The notes under the pieces are model-generated. The model was not told the DNA's origin. It did no database searches and saw nothing but the letters and a program-made list of their open reading frames with translations. This document shows positions 33,008-43,214 of a stretch of DNA of 64,000 nt, piece by piece. The stretch is from the NCBI GenBank assembly GCA_946406115.1, contig OX291545.1, positions 21,075,153 to 21,139,152 of the forward strand, written 5' to 3'. Position 1 is the stretch's first letter; the number at the start of each line of letters is the position of its first letter. Origin of the DNA: Apoda limacodes. Its lineage: Eukaryota; Arthropoda; Insecta; Lepidoptera; Limacodidae. The position numbers and the translations under genes are program-made.

Positions 33008-33835
33008 GATTAAATGCGTGTACACACAGTAGATCCGTAAAGATTAAATGAGTGTTGCACACAGTTGATCTATGAAGATTTAATTAGTGTTGCACACAGT
33101 TGAGCTATGAAACCAAATGAGTGTTGCACTCAGTTGAGCTATGAAGATTTAATAAGTGTTGCACATGGTTAATCCATGAACATTAAATGAGTATTGCACA
33201 TAGTTGATCCATGAAGATTTAATTAGTGTTGCACACAGTTGATCCATGCAGATTAAATGAGTGTTGCACACAGTTGAGCCATGAAGATTTAATGAATGTT
33301 GCACACAGTTGAGCCTTGAAGATAAAATGAGTGTTATACACAGTTGAACCTTGAAGATTTGATTAGTGTTGTACACAGTTGAGCCATGAAGATTTGACGA
33401 GTAGTGCACACAGTTGATCCATGAAAATTAAATGAGTGTTGCACATAGTTGAGCTATGAAGATTTATAAGTGTTGCACATAGGTTATCCATGAATATTTC
33501 ATAAGTGTTGCATACAGTTGAGCCATGAAGATTAAATGAGTCTTGCACACAGTTGATTCTTGAGGATTAAATAAGTATTGCACACAGTTGAACCATGAAG
33601 ATTTAATGAGCCTAGCATACATTAGATCCATGAATATTTAACGAGTGTTGCATACAGTTGAGCCATGATGATAAAAGAGTGTTGCACACAGATGAGCCAT
33701 GAAGATTTGATTAGTATAGCACACAGTTGATCCATGAAGATTTAATTAGTGTTGCATACAGTTGAGCCATGAATATTTGATGAGTATTGCACACAGTTGA
33801 TCCATGCAGGTTTAATGAGTGTTGCACACAGTTGA
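33008..33835. repeat. Minisatellite, 24 units of about 35 bp
   Basis: The unit is close to gatttaatgagtgttgcaca, then cagttgagccatgaa. I count 24 diverged units, head to tail, with a few losing or gaining 1-4 bases. A variable middle (gatcc or gagcc) gives two main unit types in irregular alternation. Long open frames on the minus strand (33149-33409 and 33363-33548, NLHGSTVCNT-type repeats) exist because the unit has few stops. Its length is not a multiple of 3, so real coding is unlikely. Confidence 0.95.
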
Positions 33836-34054
33836 AGCACGTGCTTGTAAAATATTAAATTTCATTTATTTCATTAATTTTCCTCGCTAAATTCAAAAGA
33901 AATTCCGATTTTAAAATGTAGTTCAAATAATTTAAGGAGACGCAATAGATTTGAAATCTTAAATTCAATATTTATTATCTTCTTGTTTGGCTGATTTGTT
34001 TTACTACGTTTTTTGCGCTACGGACAGGTATTGATCTTTTTCTTCAATTAATAT

Positions 34055-34310
34055 ATAACAAGCTTTTGCCCGCAGCTCTCCCCGCGCTACAGTCACTTTT
34101 TGGCGTGGGATTCCTACGACAACTCCTTAATTGTAGTAAGGTAGTTTGCTGTAGTTTTAGTTATCTTCTCTGCTCTCATCCGACTCACGCTTGAGGTATT
34201 TCTAAGCAGCTACGTCTTTTCCGTACCCATATTAAAGTTCAATAAAATTGGCTCAGTAGTTCAGCACAATTCCCCTCTGTGTGCTAATCGGACTCACACT
34301 TGACACTTTT
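34055..34310 (-). repeat. Dispersed repeat (family of 4830-5245), diverged minus copy
   Basis: It starts aacaagcttttgcccgcagc on the plus strand. It includes aaaattggctcagtagttca and tcggactcacacttgac, and ends agcctatggccttcccc. Confidence 0.55.
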
Positions 34311-34448
34311 TTAAATAGCCTATGGCCTTCCCCAGATGCAAGCTATCACGATGCGAGTAGCTACTACTGTCAAAAAATTGACCGTGGTATTAATTGGCCT
34401 TGTAGGGAAGCCTACTAAACTACGTAAGAGGTTTGAGTCACGGATCCA

Positions 34449-34713
34449 ATAAATAATAAATAAATATTTTTGGACATTACACACAGCGCCGTCTGGCCCC
34501 AAAGTAAGCAAAGCTTGTGTTATGGGTTTCAGACAACGCGTACAGATACATATATTACTTTTTTTTTGTAAATACATACATATTATAGATAAATACACCC
34601 AGACTCAAGACAAACACAAATGTTATTTATCACATAAATGTTTGTCTAATGCGGGAATCGAACCCACACCCTCTGCGCAGCAGTCGGCAACACTACCAAC
34701 TAGGCTGCGAGGG
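34449..34713 (-). mobile_element. tRNA-derived SINE, minus strand
   Basis: Read inverted it has cctcgcagcctagttggtag, gggttcgattcccgc, the tgtttgtcttgagtctgg body and a (TTTA)n tail at 34449-34470. It is nearly identical to 16423-16687. Confidence 0.88.
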
Positions 34714-34794
34714 AATAAAATGAATCCAAATATTCATTCAATATAAACTTGGTATACTCGACAGCATGCGCGAAGCAATAATTCACTTTCGGGC

Positions 34795-34895
34795 ACAGGC
34801 TACTGCTCTATAAGTGGCAAGTCAAAAAGAGACTGCCTTCTTATGTGTGTCACATATCGCTTGTATAGTTGGTGGTGTTCTGGGGAAGTAAGGAA
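34795..34895 (+). mobile_element. Small CR1/Jockey-group fragment
   Basis: gagactgcc, ttatgtgtgtcacatatcgc, ttgtatagttgg and gtgttctgggg parallel gagactttgcctccttgtgt and the following bases at 1910-1965. It is heavily diverged. Confidence 0.5.
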
Positions 34896-35094
34896 AGTTA
34901 TAAAATCGGGTACAAATAAGACTTTTACTGCAAATCTCCTTTCATAAAGTTAGTTTATGCACAAGCGCTTCATTTGACATACACCACAAGAAAACTTATC
35001 CCAACAAAAGTTAATCCCCAAATCCTAACAAACAAGAAATATTGCTACTTTTTATTTGGGTAGAAACAGCTGAAAAGTTGTCTTGTGACGATTT

Positions 35095-35235
35095 TTCACG
35101 AGCATTTTATGTTTCCTCCTATTGTTCCATGGAACAATTTCCTGATATGAAGCCCTTTGTTGCAGTGTGAAGCGAGCAGCTGGCTCACTGCCAGTTTCCA
35201 TCATTTTTTGTACATATTTTACTGCGTTCATATTT
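35095..35235 (-). repeat. Dispersed sequence with a partly shared minus-strand frame, copy 1
   Basis: The DNA matches 62875-62975 (ttcctgatatgaagccc, ccagttttccat-like). The minus strands read METGSEPAARFTLQQRASYQ here and MKTGHKPNLLYAVIRTSYQ there. The source is unknown; it could be a transposon ORF or a gene fragment. Confidence 0.45.
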
Positions 35236-36944
35236 ATCTGGTACAAACATTTGTTTTTTTTTATGAACTAATAATTTAATTGAAATGTATTTGATTAATA
35301 ACACATTTTTTTATAACATTGATAAAATTACGTCTATCGAATTACTTAATCAATTATAATCAAAATTGCCTAGTAATATAGGTCTCTAACACGTGACGTT
35401 TCTTATTTATAACCATAGACTTTGAGTTCTGTTTTATGGACTGCGCAATAGCCTCACAAAATTGACCATCCTTTAGAAAGAGACAAAGCAAACTCGTGGT
35501 CCTTTTTCTCTTACTATCAACACTTGTAATTCTGTTTGTTTATGTTTGTTTCCGCAAAGTTTGAGGCGGAGAGAGGTGCAGGCGGTTGCTGTAGCGGTCC
35601 TCGGGATGAGTCGGGATAATGGGTCGGTGGTGACGTCCTCTTTTTGCTTTTGAATAGCTTTGGTAGATATGTCCGTATGATGAAGACACAAGTAAATAAT
35701 AACAGCGGGTTGCGTAGCGGTGTTTAATGTTCAGTCAGCGGATTTCAATTTTATATTGTCTATATTATAACACGCACGTTGTCGCGGTGCTTCTTCGGCG
35801 AGCGCGCCCCGCCTTGTTGCGGTGACTGGTCAGCGTTGCGTACTCGGTAAAACTGTTCGGCGAGGCAGCCTTGGAAAGCCTTTCCATTGAAGGTGACGGT
35901 GTCGTTAGGGTCACGTAATCATGTGCTGGAGGTTCCGTATAATTATGTCAGTTATAACGTACGATCGGTAGTCGGATGTAGGGAATTTATTTATTTATAT
36001 ATAAAATATATGCGAGCAAATTCTAGGGGTGAATTTTAGCGAACAATGTTTATTAAAACAAATTATCTAAAGGCAAGAGACTGCAGGTTCTCTTCGTCTC
36101 TATCACTTGTTGCAACATTTATACATAACAATATTACAAAGTAGTTAACAACATATTCATTTAAAGAATGAGAAGTATGTTTGATTGTAAATTCAAAGTT
36201 TTGGTGTTTCTCATAGAATTTTGGTGGTCTTTCGTCTATTACTGTTAAAAAAATTTTTTTCAGTTTTAAAAGTTTTTTAGCAGTCATAGAAAAAAGAGAA
36301 AGTCGTATGTGTTTTGTTAGAGCTATGGACTGAAATGGCATAAGGATTTATGTATTTTAAAAGGGGCTTTTTGTTTTAAGTGTTAAATTAAAAGAATGCA
36401 TTACAATCGGCCCACAAATAAAGATAACTTATGAAGAACAATGAATTCAATAGGAATCTTACTGAATAAAATAGTGGCTTTGTTGTCTCGAAATAACGTA
36501 TTACCACCGAATAAGAAAAGGTAGTACCGAATTCTAAAGTCATAAAGCTGAGAATGTCAAATACTTCAAATACTTGTCAAATACTTGTCAAATCACAGTC
36601 AAATACTTGTTAAAAAAATCATCAGAAACAATAAGGTATAGAATATCTTTAAAAATTAATTTCTTGGATTCTTATTTCGATTTTAGGCAATCTATAAATC
36701 AAATTCATATAAGGACAAGGACTACAATATTCAGATGAAATAAAACCCAGAGCGTTGAGATGTACGAATTCTATTTCATATTTATTATCATATTATGCCT
36801 TCATATATCTTTTAAGTAAGTAAATAAATTGAAGTTTTTGAAGCAAATATTTGTAAATATCTCCGGAAAAAGTAATTCGCATATTAGAATGAGCGTTATT
36901 TACACTTAGAATCGAAAATTGTTTTCGTAATACGTAGTAAATAC
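35236..36944. other. Unassigned region with a GC-rich island
   Basis: 35500-35960 is much richer in GC and CpG than its surroundings (gcttcttcggcgagcgcgcc near 35790). It has no repeat partner in the window and no LTR ends or primer-binding site that I can see. 36063-36341 (minus) is a 92-codon open frame without known motifs. A short tandem repeat of tcaaatactt-g lies at 36555-36612. Confidence 0.4.
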
Positions 36945-37330
36945 AAATTCAAATGCTTTATTTCTCAAAAATAGGATATTAGATCACTTTATGAAGTCAA
37001 TAAACTATAAGTTTCTAGTTACTACCGTTTCGCAGTCAAAATGGCGTTCTGGTGAGAAGAAACGGCAAAAGAATCTTTCCAGCAGTCGCTCTTTTTTAAT
37101 TTTAGTTAATCAATACAAATTATCAAGTTAATTATGTTAAAAAAAATATTTAATCCCATGCATTTTTATCACCAAGGTAGTGTTAAATTGTGTAATAATC
37201 TTTTTCGACATGTTACAGTTTTATAAATTTTTTAAACCTTTTTAAGTTTATTCGACATACTGCTGCAGGGATTTTATTGTAAAAACAAATAAAATGTCCT
37301 TTAATCAGATCCTTAAAATACAGATCAAGG
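36945..37330 (-). pseudogene. Non-LTR retrotransposon 3' end and ORF2 C-terminus
   Basis: The minus strand reads NKIPAAVCRINLKRFKKFIK, then YYTI, HYLGDKNAWD and a stop at 37150-37152. This is the typical C-terminus of a lepidopteran LINE RT protein. The 3' untranslated part contains the inverse of ggtgagaagaaacggcaaaa and ends aataaagcatttgaatttg near 36945, the usual TTGAATT-type tail. Two in-frame stops show decay. Confidence 0.75.
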
Positions 37331-37604
37331 GATTTAGCCATGTGTGCAAAAAAGCTATTAAAATCATAGAAACGCTAAAACCCAACCGAAGTTATCATTA
37401 ATCATTACCAATGTACAACTTAACCAAATATGGTCATAAATAATAACGTTTCTAGTATAGTTTTCGCTTTTATACACACTTGGTTAAAAGCTCAGGGTAT
37501 AATAGATACATATCGTCTTAATGATTTCTTTATCAAAGTACAGTCGTGGACTACTAATTAGGGGCACTTAGCCATATGTGAGTAAAAAAAAGTAAAAAAA
37601 AAGT
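37331..37604. other. AT-rich DNA, nothing supported
   Basis: This is possibly the decayed upstream part of the preceding element. No motif is seen. Confidence 0.3.
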
Positions 37605-38130
37605 AAGTTTCAGCTTTCATTATTACAAAATAATGTTGTTTTTGAAGCCATAAAGACTAATAGCACTGACTAAAGATTTTTTTGTGAAAGACCGAAATTA
37701 TTTATCTATCGGTTAATTAAATTTTTATTTGTATTTAATACACAGTAAAAATAATGATTTAAGATGCGTTCATAGACATAGGTCGTTAGTATAGTAGGAG
37801 CAGGTGAGAAGTAAAGGTTTTTTATGCATTTAATATTAAAACTATCTTTTGCACACGGTTCCACCCGCCCTAAATTTGGTTATTGGTCTAGGGTTTCAAT
37901 GGCAGCTTCTCAATTATAGAAAAGACTCACACTTGACGTTTTCAAGTAGCCTATGTCCTTCCCCGGGACTCAAAATATCTCCATGCCAATTTCATCTTAA
38001 TCGGTACAGCGGTTTAACCGTGTAGAGGTAACAGACTGACAGACAGATAGACAGAGTTACTTTCGCATTTATATTTATATGGAAAGTATATTGTACCGAG
38101 AACAAAATGATACTTTTCAGGGTTCCGTAC
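37605..38130. repeat. Compound repeat, copy 1: unknown block + minus repeat + 'ggttccgtacc' start
   Basis: Three parts in order recur at 60558-60895: a block with cattattacaaaataa and ctgactaaag; a minus copy (37845-38085) of the 4830-5245 family with ttaatcggtacagcggttta; and the linker gtaccgagaacaaaatgata followed by ggttccgtac. Two copies with identical junctions show that the compound structure itself was spread. Confidence 0.65.
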
Positions 38131-38290
38131 CCAAAGATATATTATTAAAGACCTATCCAACGACACCCCACACAAGGGGGTGCGAGATAAAAAATAGACT
38201 ACCTAATTATTGTAGGCACATACACATGCATAATGCATAGTTACTACGCTATGACTAAACTATAAAGGTTCTGTTTTTGCCATTTTTTTT
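38131..38290 (+). repeat. Repeat with 'ctataaaggttctgtttttg', copy 1
   Basis: gacaccccacacaagggggt and aactataaaggttctgtttt parallel a common lepidopteran repeat that I know. The terminal block recurs near 63690-63745 (aactataagggttctggttt). Confidence 0.45.
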
Positions 38291-38310
38291 ATAAATTATG
38301 TACATATTAG

Positions 38311-38528
38311 ACAGCGCCATCTGGCCCCAGCTTGTATTATGAAATCCAGACAACGGATACAATTACTTAATTTTTTTTCTATAATACATACACATCAAAC
38401 ATAAATACACCCAGACGCAAGACGAACACAAATGTTTACCACATAAATGTTTATCCAGTGCGGGAATCGAACCCACACCCTCTGCACAGCAACCGGCCAC
38501 ACTACCAATACCAATTAGGCTGCGATGG
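38311..38528 (-). mobile_element. tRNA-derived SINE, minus strand, tail lost
   Basis: It contains the inverse of box B (gcgggaatcgaacccacacc) and ends ttaggctgcgatgg. The left end, acagcgccatctggccccag, corresponds to the SINE 3' body. A small internal deletion removes the aagtaagcaaagc block. Confidence 0.82.
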
Positions 38529-38612
38529 AGTCAATTACAATTACAATTTCATTTGACTATGGACCCTTGAACACCAGTAACTGCGACATAATAATAAGAA
38601 ATTGATACCTAC

Positions 38613-39003
38613 TTTTTAGGGTTCTGTACCCAAAGGGTGAAAAACGGGACCATATTACTAAGACTTCGTCCGTTCGTCTGTCAGCAGGCTGTATTTCATG
38701 AACCGTGATAGTTAAAGTGTTGACATTTTCACAGATAATGTATTTCTGTTGCCGCTATAACAACAATACTAAAAAATTTAATAAAATAAGTAAATAATAA
38801 GAGCCTACCATACAACAAACGTGATTTTTTTGCTCATTTTTGCTGGATATTACTAACGGCAACAGGTAGACTCTTGAAATATTCACAGATTATTTAGTTA
38901 TATATTCACTTTAAAAATAAATAATTAAATTCAAATTAAAAAAAATTACGGGGCTCCCATACAACAAACGTGACTTTTTTGCCGTTTTTATAGATACAGG
39001 ATA
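38613..39003 (+). repeat. 'ggttccgtacc...' dispersed repeat, copy 3, 3' end missing
   Basis: It starts tttttagggttctgtaccc, has tttcatgaaccgtgatagtt and gtatttctgttgccgctata, and repeats the acaacaaacgtga block twice. The cgcacttggccg terminus is absent. Confidence 0.78.
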
Positions 39004-39204
39004 GGAGAGTTACCATGTACTTGAAAATGCTAATTTGATATTGAGACACTCAAGTTACAAATTCTGGCCTATGGGAAAACCCTGCTGTCTTGTCACTGCG
39101 AACACTCTACCCTTTTCCAAACCCTTTTTATTACTCCATTTAAATTACATTACGTAGGCATTTGCTTTTAAACTGAGCCAGTATTTATCGTATAAATTTC
39201 GAAT

Positions 39205-39555
39205 TCCAAAAATTCATAGTTCCAAAAGTACCTAAAACATTCGTAGAAATTTAGTTAAAGGTTAAAAACATTGAATTAGTCTATATTTGATTAATCCATT
39301 AAACTTTTCTGATACTGGAAAAAGTCATCATCTTTTTATATGGCAACGCTGACGTTTAAAAATATGATATGTGTATGTTTCGATATTTATTGTTTTTTGC
39401 ACTGATTCAAATTAAAATTGAACATACAGACCTGTGAAAAGTAATCCCTGTGGATTTGTGATGTATCATGGACCGAGAATCACATGTTTTTACCAAACAC
39501 TTCATCATTTTCGTAGTTGTGAAGTATGGATTTAGTGAAACTATTGCTTGCAACT
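39205..39555 (-). repeat. Dispersed unit carrying the THAP-like exon, copy 2
   Basis: It matches 17700-18060 in inverse orientation, including the non-coding parts on both sides of the exon. Confidence 0.7.
39434..39508 (-). CDS. THAP-like first coding exon, copy 2
   Basis: On the minus strand an ATG at 39508 opens MMKCLVKTCDSR. It ends ITFHR at the same CAG/GT boundary as copy 1 (CAG at 39432-39434 on the minus strand). The region between the cysteines and FHR is 6 codons shorter than in copy 1, an in-frame change. C-x4-C and FHR are kept, the intron-like downstream sequence is also shared, and no later THAP exon is visible. Whether this is an expressed gene end, a transposon part or a relic cannot be settled from here. 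Confidence 0.45.
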
Positions 39556-39599
39556 GTGAATGAACGGCAGCACGGTATTTTGGTAGACATGCCCTTAGT

Positions 39600-41340
39600 T
39601 CCCGGCAGCCACACTGTTCCCGGCTACGACAGCGGTCGGTAAGGGTGCGGAAGAGGGTGCTGGGAATCTCCGGGTTACGACAAAAACGACGATTACATTT
39701 AACAACGTACAATGGACGCAAGGTTGGATCATCACCTCCTAGAACTTGAAGAAGAATTAAGTCACATACACTGGCATGTACTAGGTTTATCAGAAGTCCG
39801 TAGACAGGGCGAGGACATGCTGACTCTGAAGTCAAGAAACTTATTTTACTTTCGAGAAGGTGATGACCCTTCCCAAGGCGGTGTTGCTTTTCTGATCAAC
39901 AAATCGCACATAAACATCGTTGTGAAGTGATCACAGACTTGTTAGAGGCACTCTAAATATCAATTACAAGGCCGAAAGAAATCGTCTAATAAAGTCTACT
40001 CTTAGACCTATATAGTCCCAAGCTACTGTACGATCCGACAAGTTTCATCTGGAACTTCAAAATAGATTCGATTCGCTGAAAACGACAGGCGACGTTGACA
40101 TAATGACCAAAAACTTGATGAAGACGGTAAAAAAATGGCACGCAAATTTTACCCACCGCAGTACAAAACTAGTGAGTCCAAACTTTTGCCTAAGGCTGTG
40201 GAACTTATAAGGGAAAGACGAGAGATACCATCTACTCAAAGGTTTTCGTCAGATGCAAGATCTCTAAACGGGCTGATACGTAAGATGACTAGACGTGACC
40301 TTCGACGCTCCAGCACACGCAGTATTGAGCTTGCGATTGAGCAGAATAGAGGGTCGAAAGTTTTTACGCGTTAGCTTGCAATGAGCCGAACCAAAGATCT
40401 CAGCAGAAGCCGAATTGTTTTATGGACAACTCTACATGTCATATGCGGCTAGGCCCACATTACTCATAACCGATGATCCATGAGCCAAGCTAACGCGCCA
40501 CTTCACCGAGGATATCCCGGACGTTGACCAAAGTAAGATTAGGGCGGCTCTGGAACAGCTTAGAAACAACAAAGCTGCTGGCGATAACGGCATCACGACT
40601 GAGCTTCTAAAAGTCTGCGGCACTCCAGTCCGTAAAGAATTAGCAAAGCTTTTTAATGTTGTCATCCATAACGGAGGCGTGGCGCGGAAGTGTTGTGGTA
40701 TTATTCTACAAAAAGGGAGATAAAACTCTACTTTACAACAACCAACCGATATCACTTTTAAACCACGTGTATAAACTGTTCTCTAGAGTCATCACGAAAC
40801 GTCTCGCTGGAAGACTTGATGAGTTTCAGCCACTAGAACAAGCTGGGTTTCGGAAAGGCTTCAATACCGTAGATCACATTCATACTGTACGGCAGATTAT
40901 ACAAAAAACTGACGAGTATAATTAACCGCTGTTTATGGCGTTTGTGGACTACGAGAAAGCCTTTGACTCCATCGAAACCTGGGCTGTGCTAGATTCTCTG
41001 CAGCGATGTCGTATAGACTGGCGATATATTGAGGTGCTGCGATGTCTTTACAACGCTACTACGATGACCGTCCAGTTCCAGGACCATAGGACAAGTACCA
41101 TCTCGCTGCGTAGAGGTGTAAGACAGGGGAACGTCATATCCCCGAAACTGTTCACCAACGCGCTAGAAGATTGAACTTAGAAGAAAAAACTTGGACTGGG
41201 CTGGGCGTGGGGCATAAACATAAACGGCGAATTCATCGCACACCTAAGGTTTGCCAACGACATCGTTATTATGGCAGATCATTGGAAGAACTGAGGGAAA
41301 CGTTGCATTTCCTAGATGAATTTGCAAATAGATTTTGAGT
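39600..41340 (+). mobile_element. RTE-type non-LTR retrotransposon relic
   Basis: The order is an endonuclease start (LTTYN near 39690; LLELEEELSHIHWHVLGLSE and GGVAFLINKS in 39712-39930), a large internal deletion in the endonuclease, a linker (IKSTL-, ARKFYPPQY, RREIPSTQRFSSDARSLN), the RT and a partial end. Many stops and shifts are present. It lies head to head with the THAP-like unit on its left. RTE assignment rests on the linker and RT motifs, which are distinct from the Jockey copy at 12-14 kb. Confidence 0.87.
40480..41320 (+). pseudogene. RTE reverse transcriptase, catalytic motif mutated
   Basis: In order: LEQLRNNKAAGDNGITTELL, then FYKKGDKT and QPISLLNHVYKLFSRVITKR. After that come EQAGFRKGFNTVDHIHTVRQ, FVDYEKAFDSIETWAVLDS (YEKAFDS at 40950-40970) and LRRGVRQGNVISPKLFTNAL. 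The final motif is LRFANDIVIMA, with FAND at 41250-41261. The usual catalytic pair FADD has become FAND, and the RQGD motif reads RQGN. Frame changes near 40925 and 41170 are further breaks. Confidence 0.88.
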
Positions 41341-41401
41341 CAGGTTTATATGTATGCAAAAAAAGCAAATCATCAATCAAAAGCAAAAAATAAAAAAAAA
41401 T

Positions 41402-41545
41402 AACAAAAAAACCGGCTTCAAAAAGATGCACTAAAAAGGGAAAAATAATAACTTATAGCCAAAAATCTGATCTGAATTACCGTTTGAAGTTGATGTCATG
41501 CAAGTGTTATAAACTGTTAGGTACATACCTAGTTACATGTTAAAA
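41402..41545 (+). repeat. Palindromic dispersed repeat, copy 2
   Basis: It starts with an A-rich run and accggcttcaaaaa. The arm aattaccgtttgaagttgat and loop gtcatgcaagtgttataaac match copy 1 (627-775) read from both strands. It follows the 3' end of the RTE relic. Confidence 0.55.
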
Positions 41546-42183
41546 TGTTTTTTCTAATTAAGCATCGTCGTGGATTAAGTTGACATTTAGTAAAACTTGA
41601 ATATTGTTTTCTTATATATTTATTATTTTCTTTCATTTTAAAGAAATACATTAACAACAACTTCGTAGAATAAGGTAGGCGTTAGTAGGTAGGTATCGCT
41701 CAGGAGTTAGACGTGCTAAAGATAAACCTAGTACGATAACAGACAACAATAACACTAAAAACAGATAAGGCACGCTTCTTTAGATCTTAGTTGGAACCGT
41801 AACTGAGCAAACCGGCTCGTTACGGCTAAGGACGTTGTGGTAATAAAGGTATCCTCGCTACAGGGGTTGCTTTGACAAGTTTAACAAAATATTTTAGGGC
41901 AAAACGGTATGCGGTGTGCTGTACCCAAAGGCTTAACGGATCACTATTTTAGAAATAACACTATCCATTAATTTGACTAAAAGGTTACTTCACTTCAAAA
42001 AGTAGTATAGGTGTTAAATACAAAATTAGTACTCAAGCAGTATTGCACATAATCGTAAAAAATGGGTAAAAAAATGGCGGCATCGAGATCGGTATTCGAT
42101 AAAACGATAATATGTGTATGTATGCTCGCTTGATATATCTACCTAATACCTTTAAACGAGCAGTTCTTGTATATATATATTTA
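41546..42183. other. Unassigned AT-rich DNA
   Basis: No gene or clear repeat was recognised. Confidence 0.4.
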
Positions 42184-42575
42184 CTAGTGGTGCCGGCGAA
42201 CGTTGTTCCGCTGCCATCCCTCTGTAACCCGGCGAAAGTTGGTTTTTACCTTAAGTGCCCGAGTCCGGCTCGCATTTAACAGATCGAGATAAAAACTATC
42301 CTATCTTTTAAGTTGGATCAAATAACAGACAGTTATGAAGTTTGATCAAAATCGGTTCAGTAGTTTAGGAGTCCATCGCGGACAAACAACGTGACACGTA
42401 AGTTTTATATATATAGACTAGCGGTCCTGGCGAACGTTGTTCTACTGCCGTCCCTCTGTAATCCGACGAACGTTGGTTTTTACCTAAAGTGCCCGAGTCC
42501 GGCTCGCACTTGACAGATCGAGATAAAAACTATCCTATCTTTTACTTTGGATCAAATAACAGATAGCTGACCCGG
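42184..42575. repeat. Tandem pair of a dispersed repeat
   Basis: Units at 42184-42417 and 42418-42575 both begin ctagtgg/ctagcgg and share ggcgaacgttgttc, ccgtccctctgtaa-like, aacgttggtttttacc, cccgagtccggctcgca and agatcgagataaaaactatc. The second unit is cut off on its right. Confidence 0.8.
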
Positions 42576-43214
42576 ATAATGTTCTTTCTCTTGTTAAAAA
42601 CAACTGGCGCGCCACCTATTATGAAAGGGTGGTACTAATTCAGAAACCCCAGCGTATGCTTAACCAATTTTTATTTCTCAAAAACCTTTCCCGGCGATGT
42701 GCACAACCATTTACCAAAATTTCATTACAATAGGTTTACCAGAAGTGCGCGGGTCCGACTCCCACTTGACTCTTTTTTATTTCATATAAACCTTGCCCTA
42801 ACAATAATAAAGACAACTTAAATTATCCAATTTGGCTTATATGAAACGTGTAATTAGAATTGATTATTTATAACCATTAATTTTATACATAGATAAAGAA
42901 TGTACAAGATCAACCATGCCAAATGAAAAACGAAACAGAAAAAAAATTGCAAATGGAATAGTGTTGTCAAACAACCCTATCGATAATTTTACCTGCACAA
43001 AATTATTGCAAACTAGCGCGCTGGTGAAATTAAATATAACCTATGTCGCGTTTACACTCGCGCCACGCAGCCTCGGAACGCGTTGTCGGACAAAGCAAAC
43101 TGTTTACACGCTTGTGCTCGTACATGTGCCCTATGACATAGCGTTGAATGCAAGAGTGTAAACATACCATTAGAACCTAAACTATTAGGACTATAATGAC
43201 GTCTTATAGGACAT
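42576..43214. other. Unassigned, with a possible foldback
   Basis: Near 43045-43165 gtttacactcgcg and its approximate inverse gagtgtaaac bracket about 120 bp. This is weak evidence for a MITE. No gene is supported. Confidence 0.3.

Noticed and set aside
33008..33835. CRISPR-like array
   Set aside because: The units are contiguous with no unique spacers, and the surroundings are an insect nuclear genome. It is a minisatellite.
34522..34746. 74-codon plus-strand open frame
   Set aside because: It is an antisense reading of a SINE. The same peptide-like text arises from 16396-16608.
35500..35960. Solo LTR
   Set aside because: I see no TG...CA ends, target duplication, primer-binding site or second copy, so only a GC-rich island is reported.
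39407..39835. 142-codon minus-strand frame as one protein
   Set aside because: Only the last 33 codons (THAP-like) recur elsewhere. The upstream part is antisense to the RTE start.
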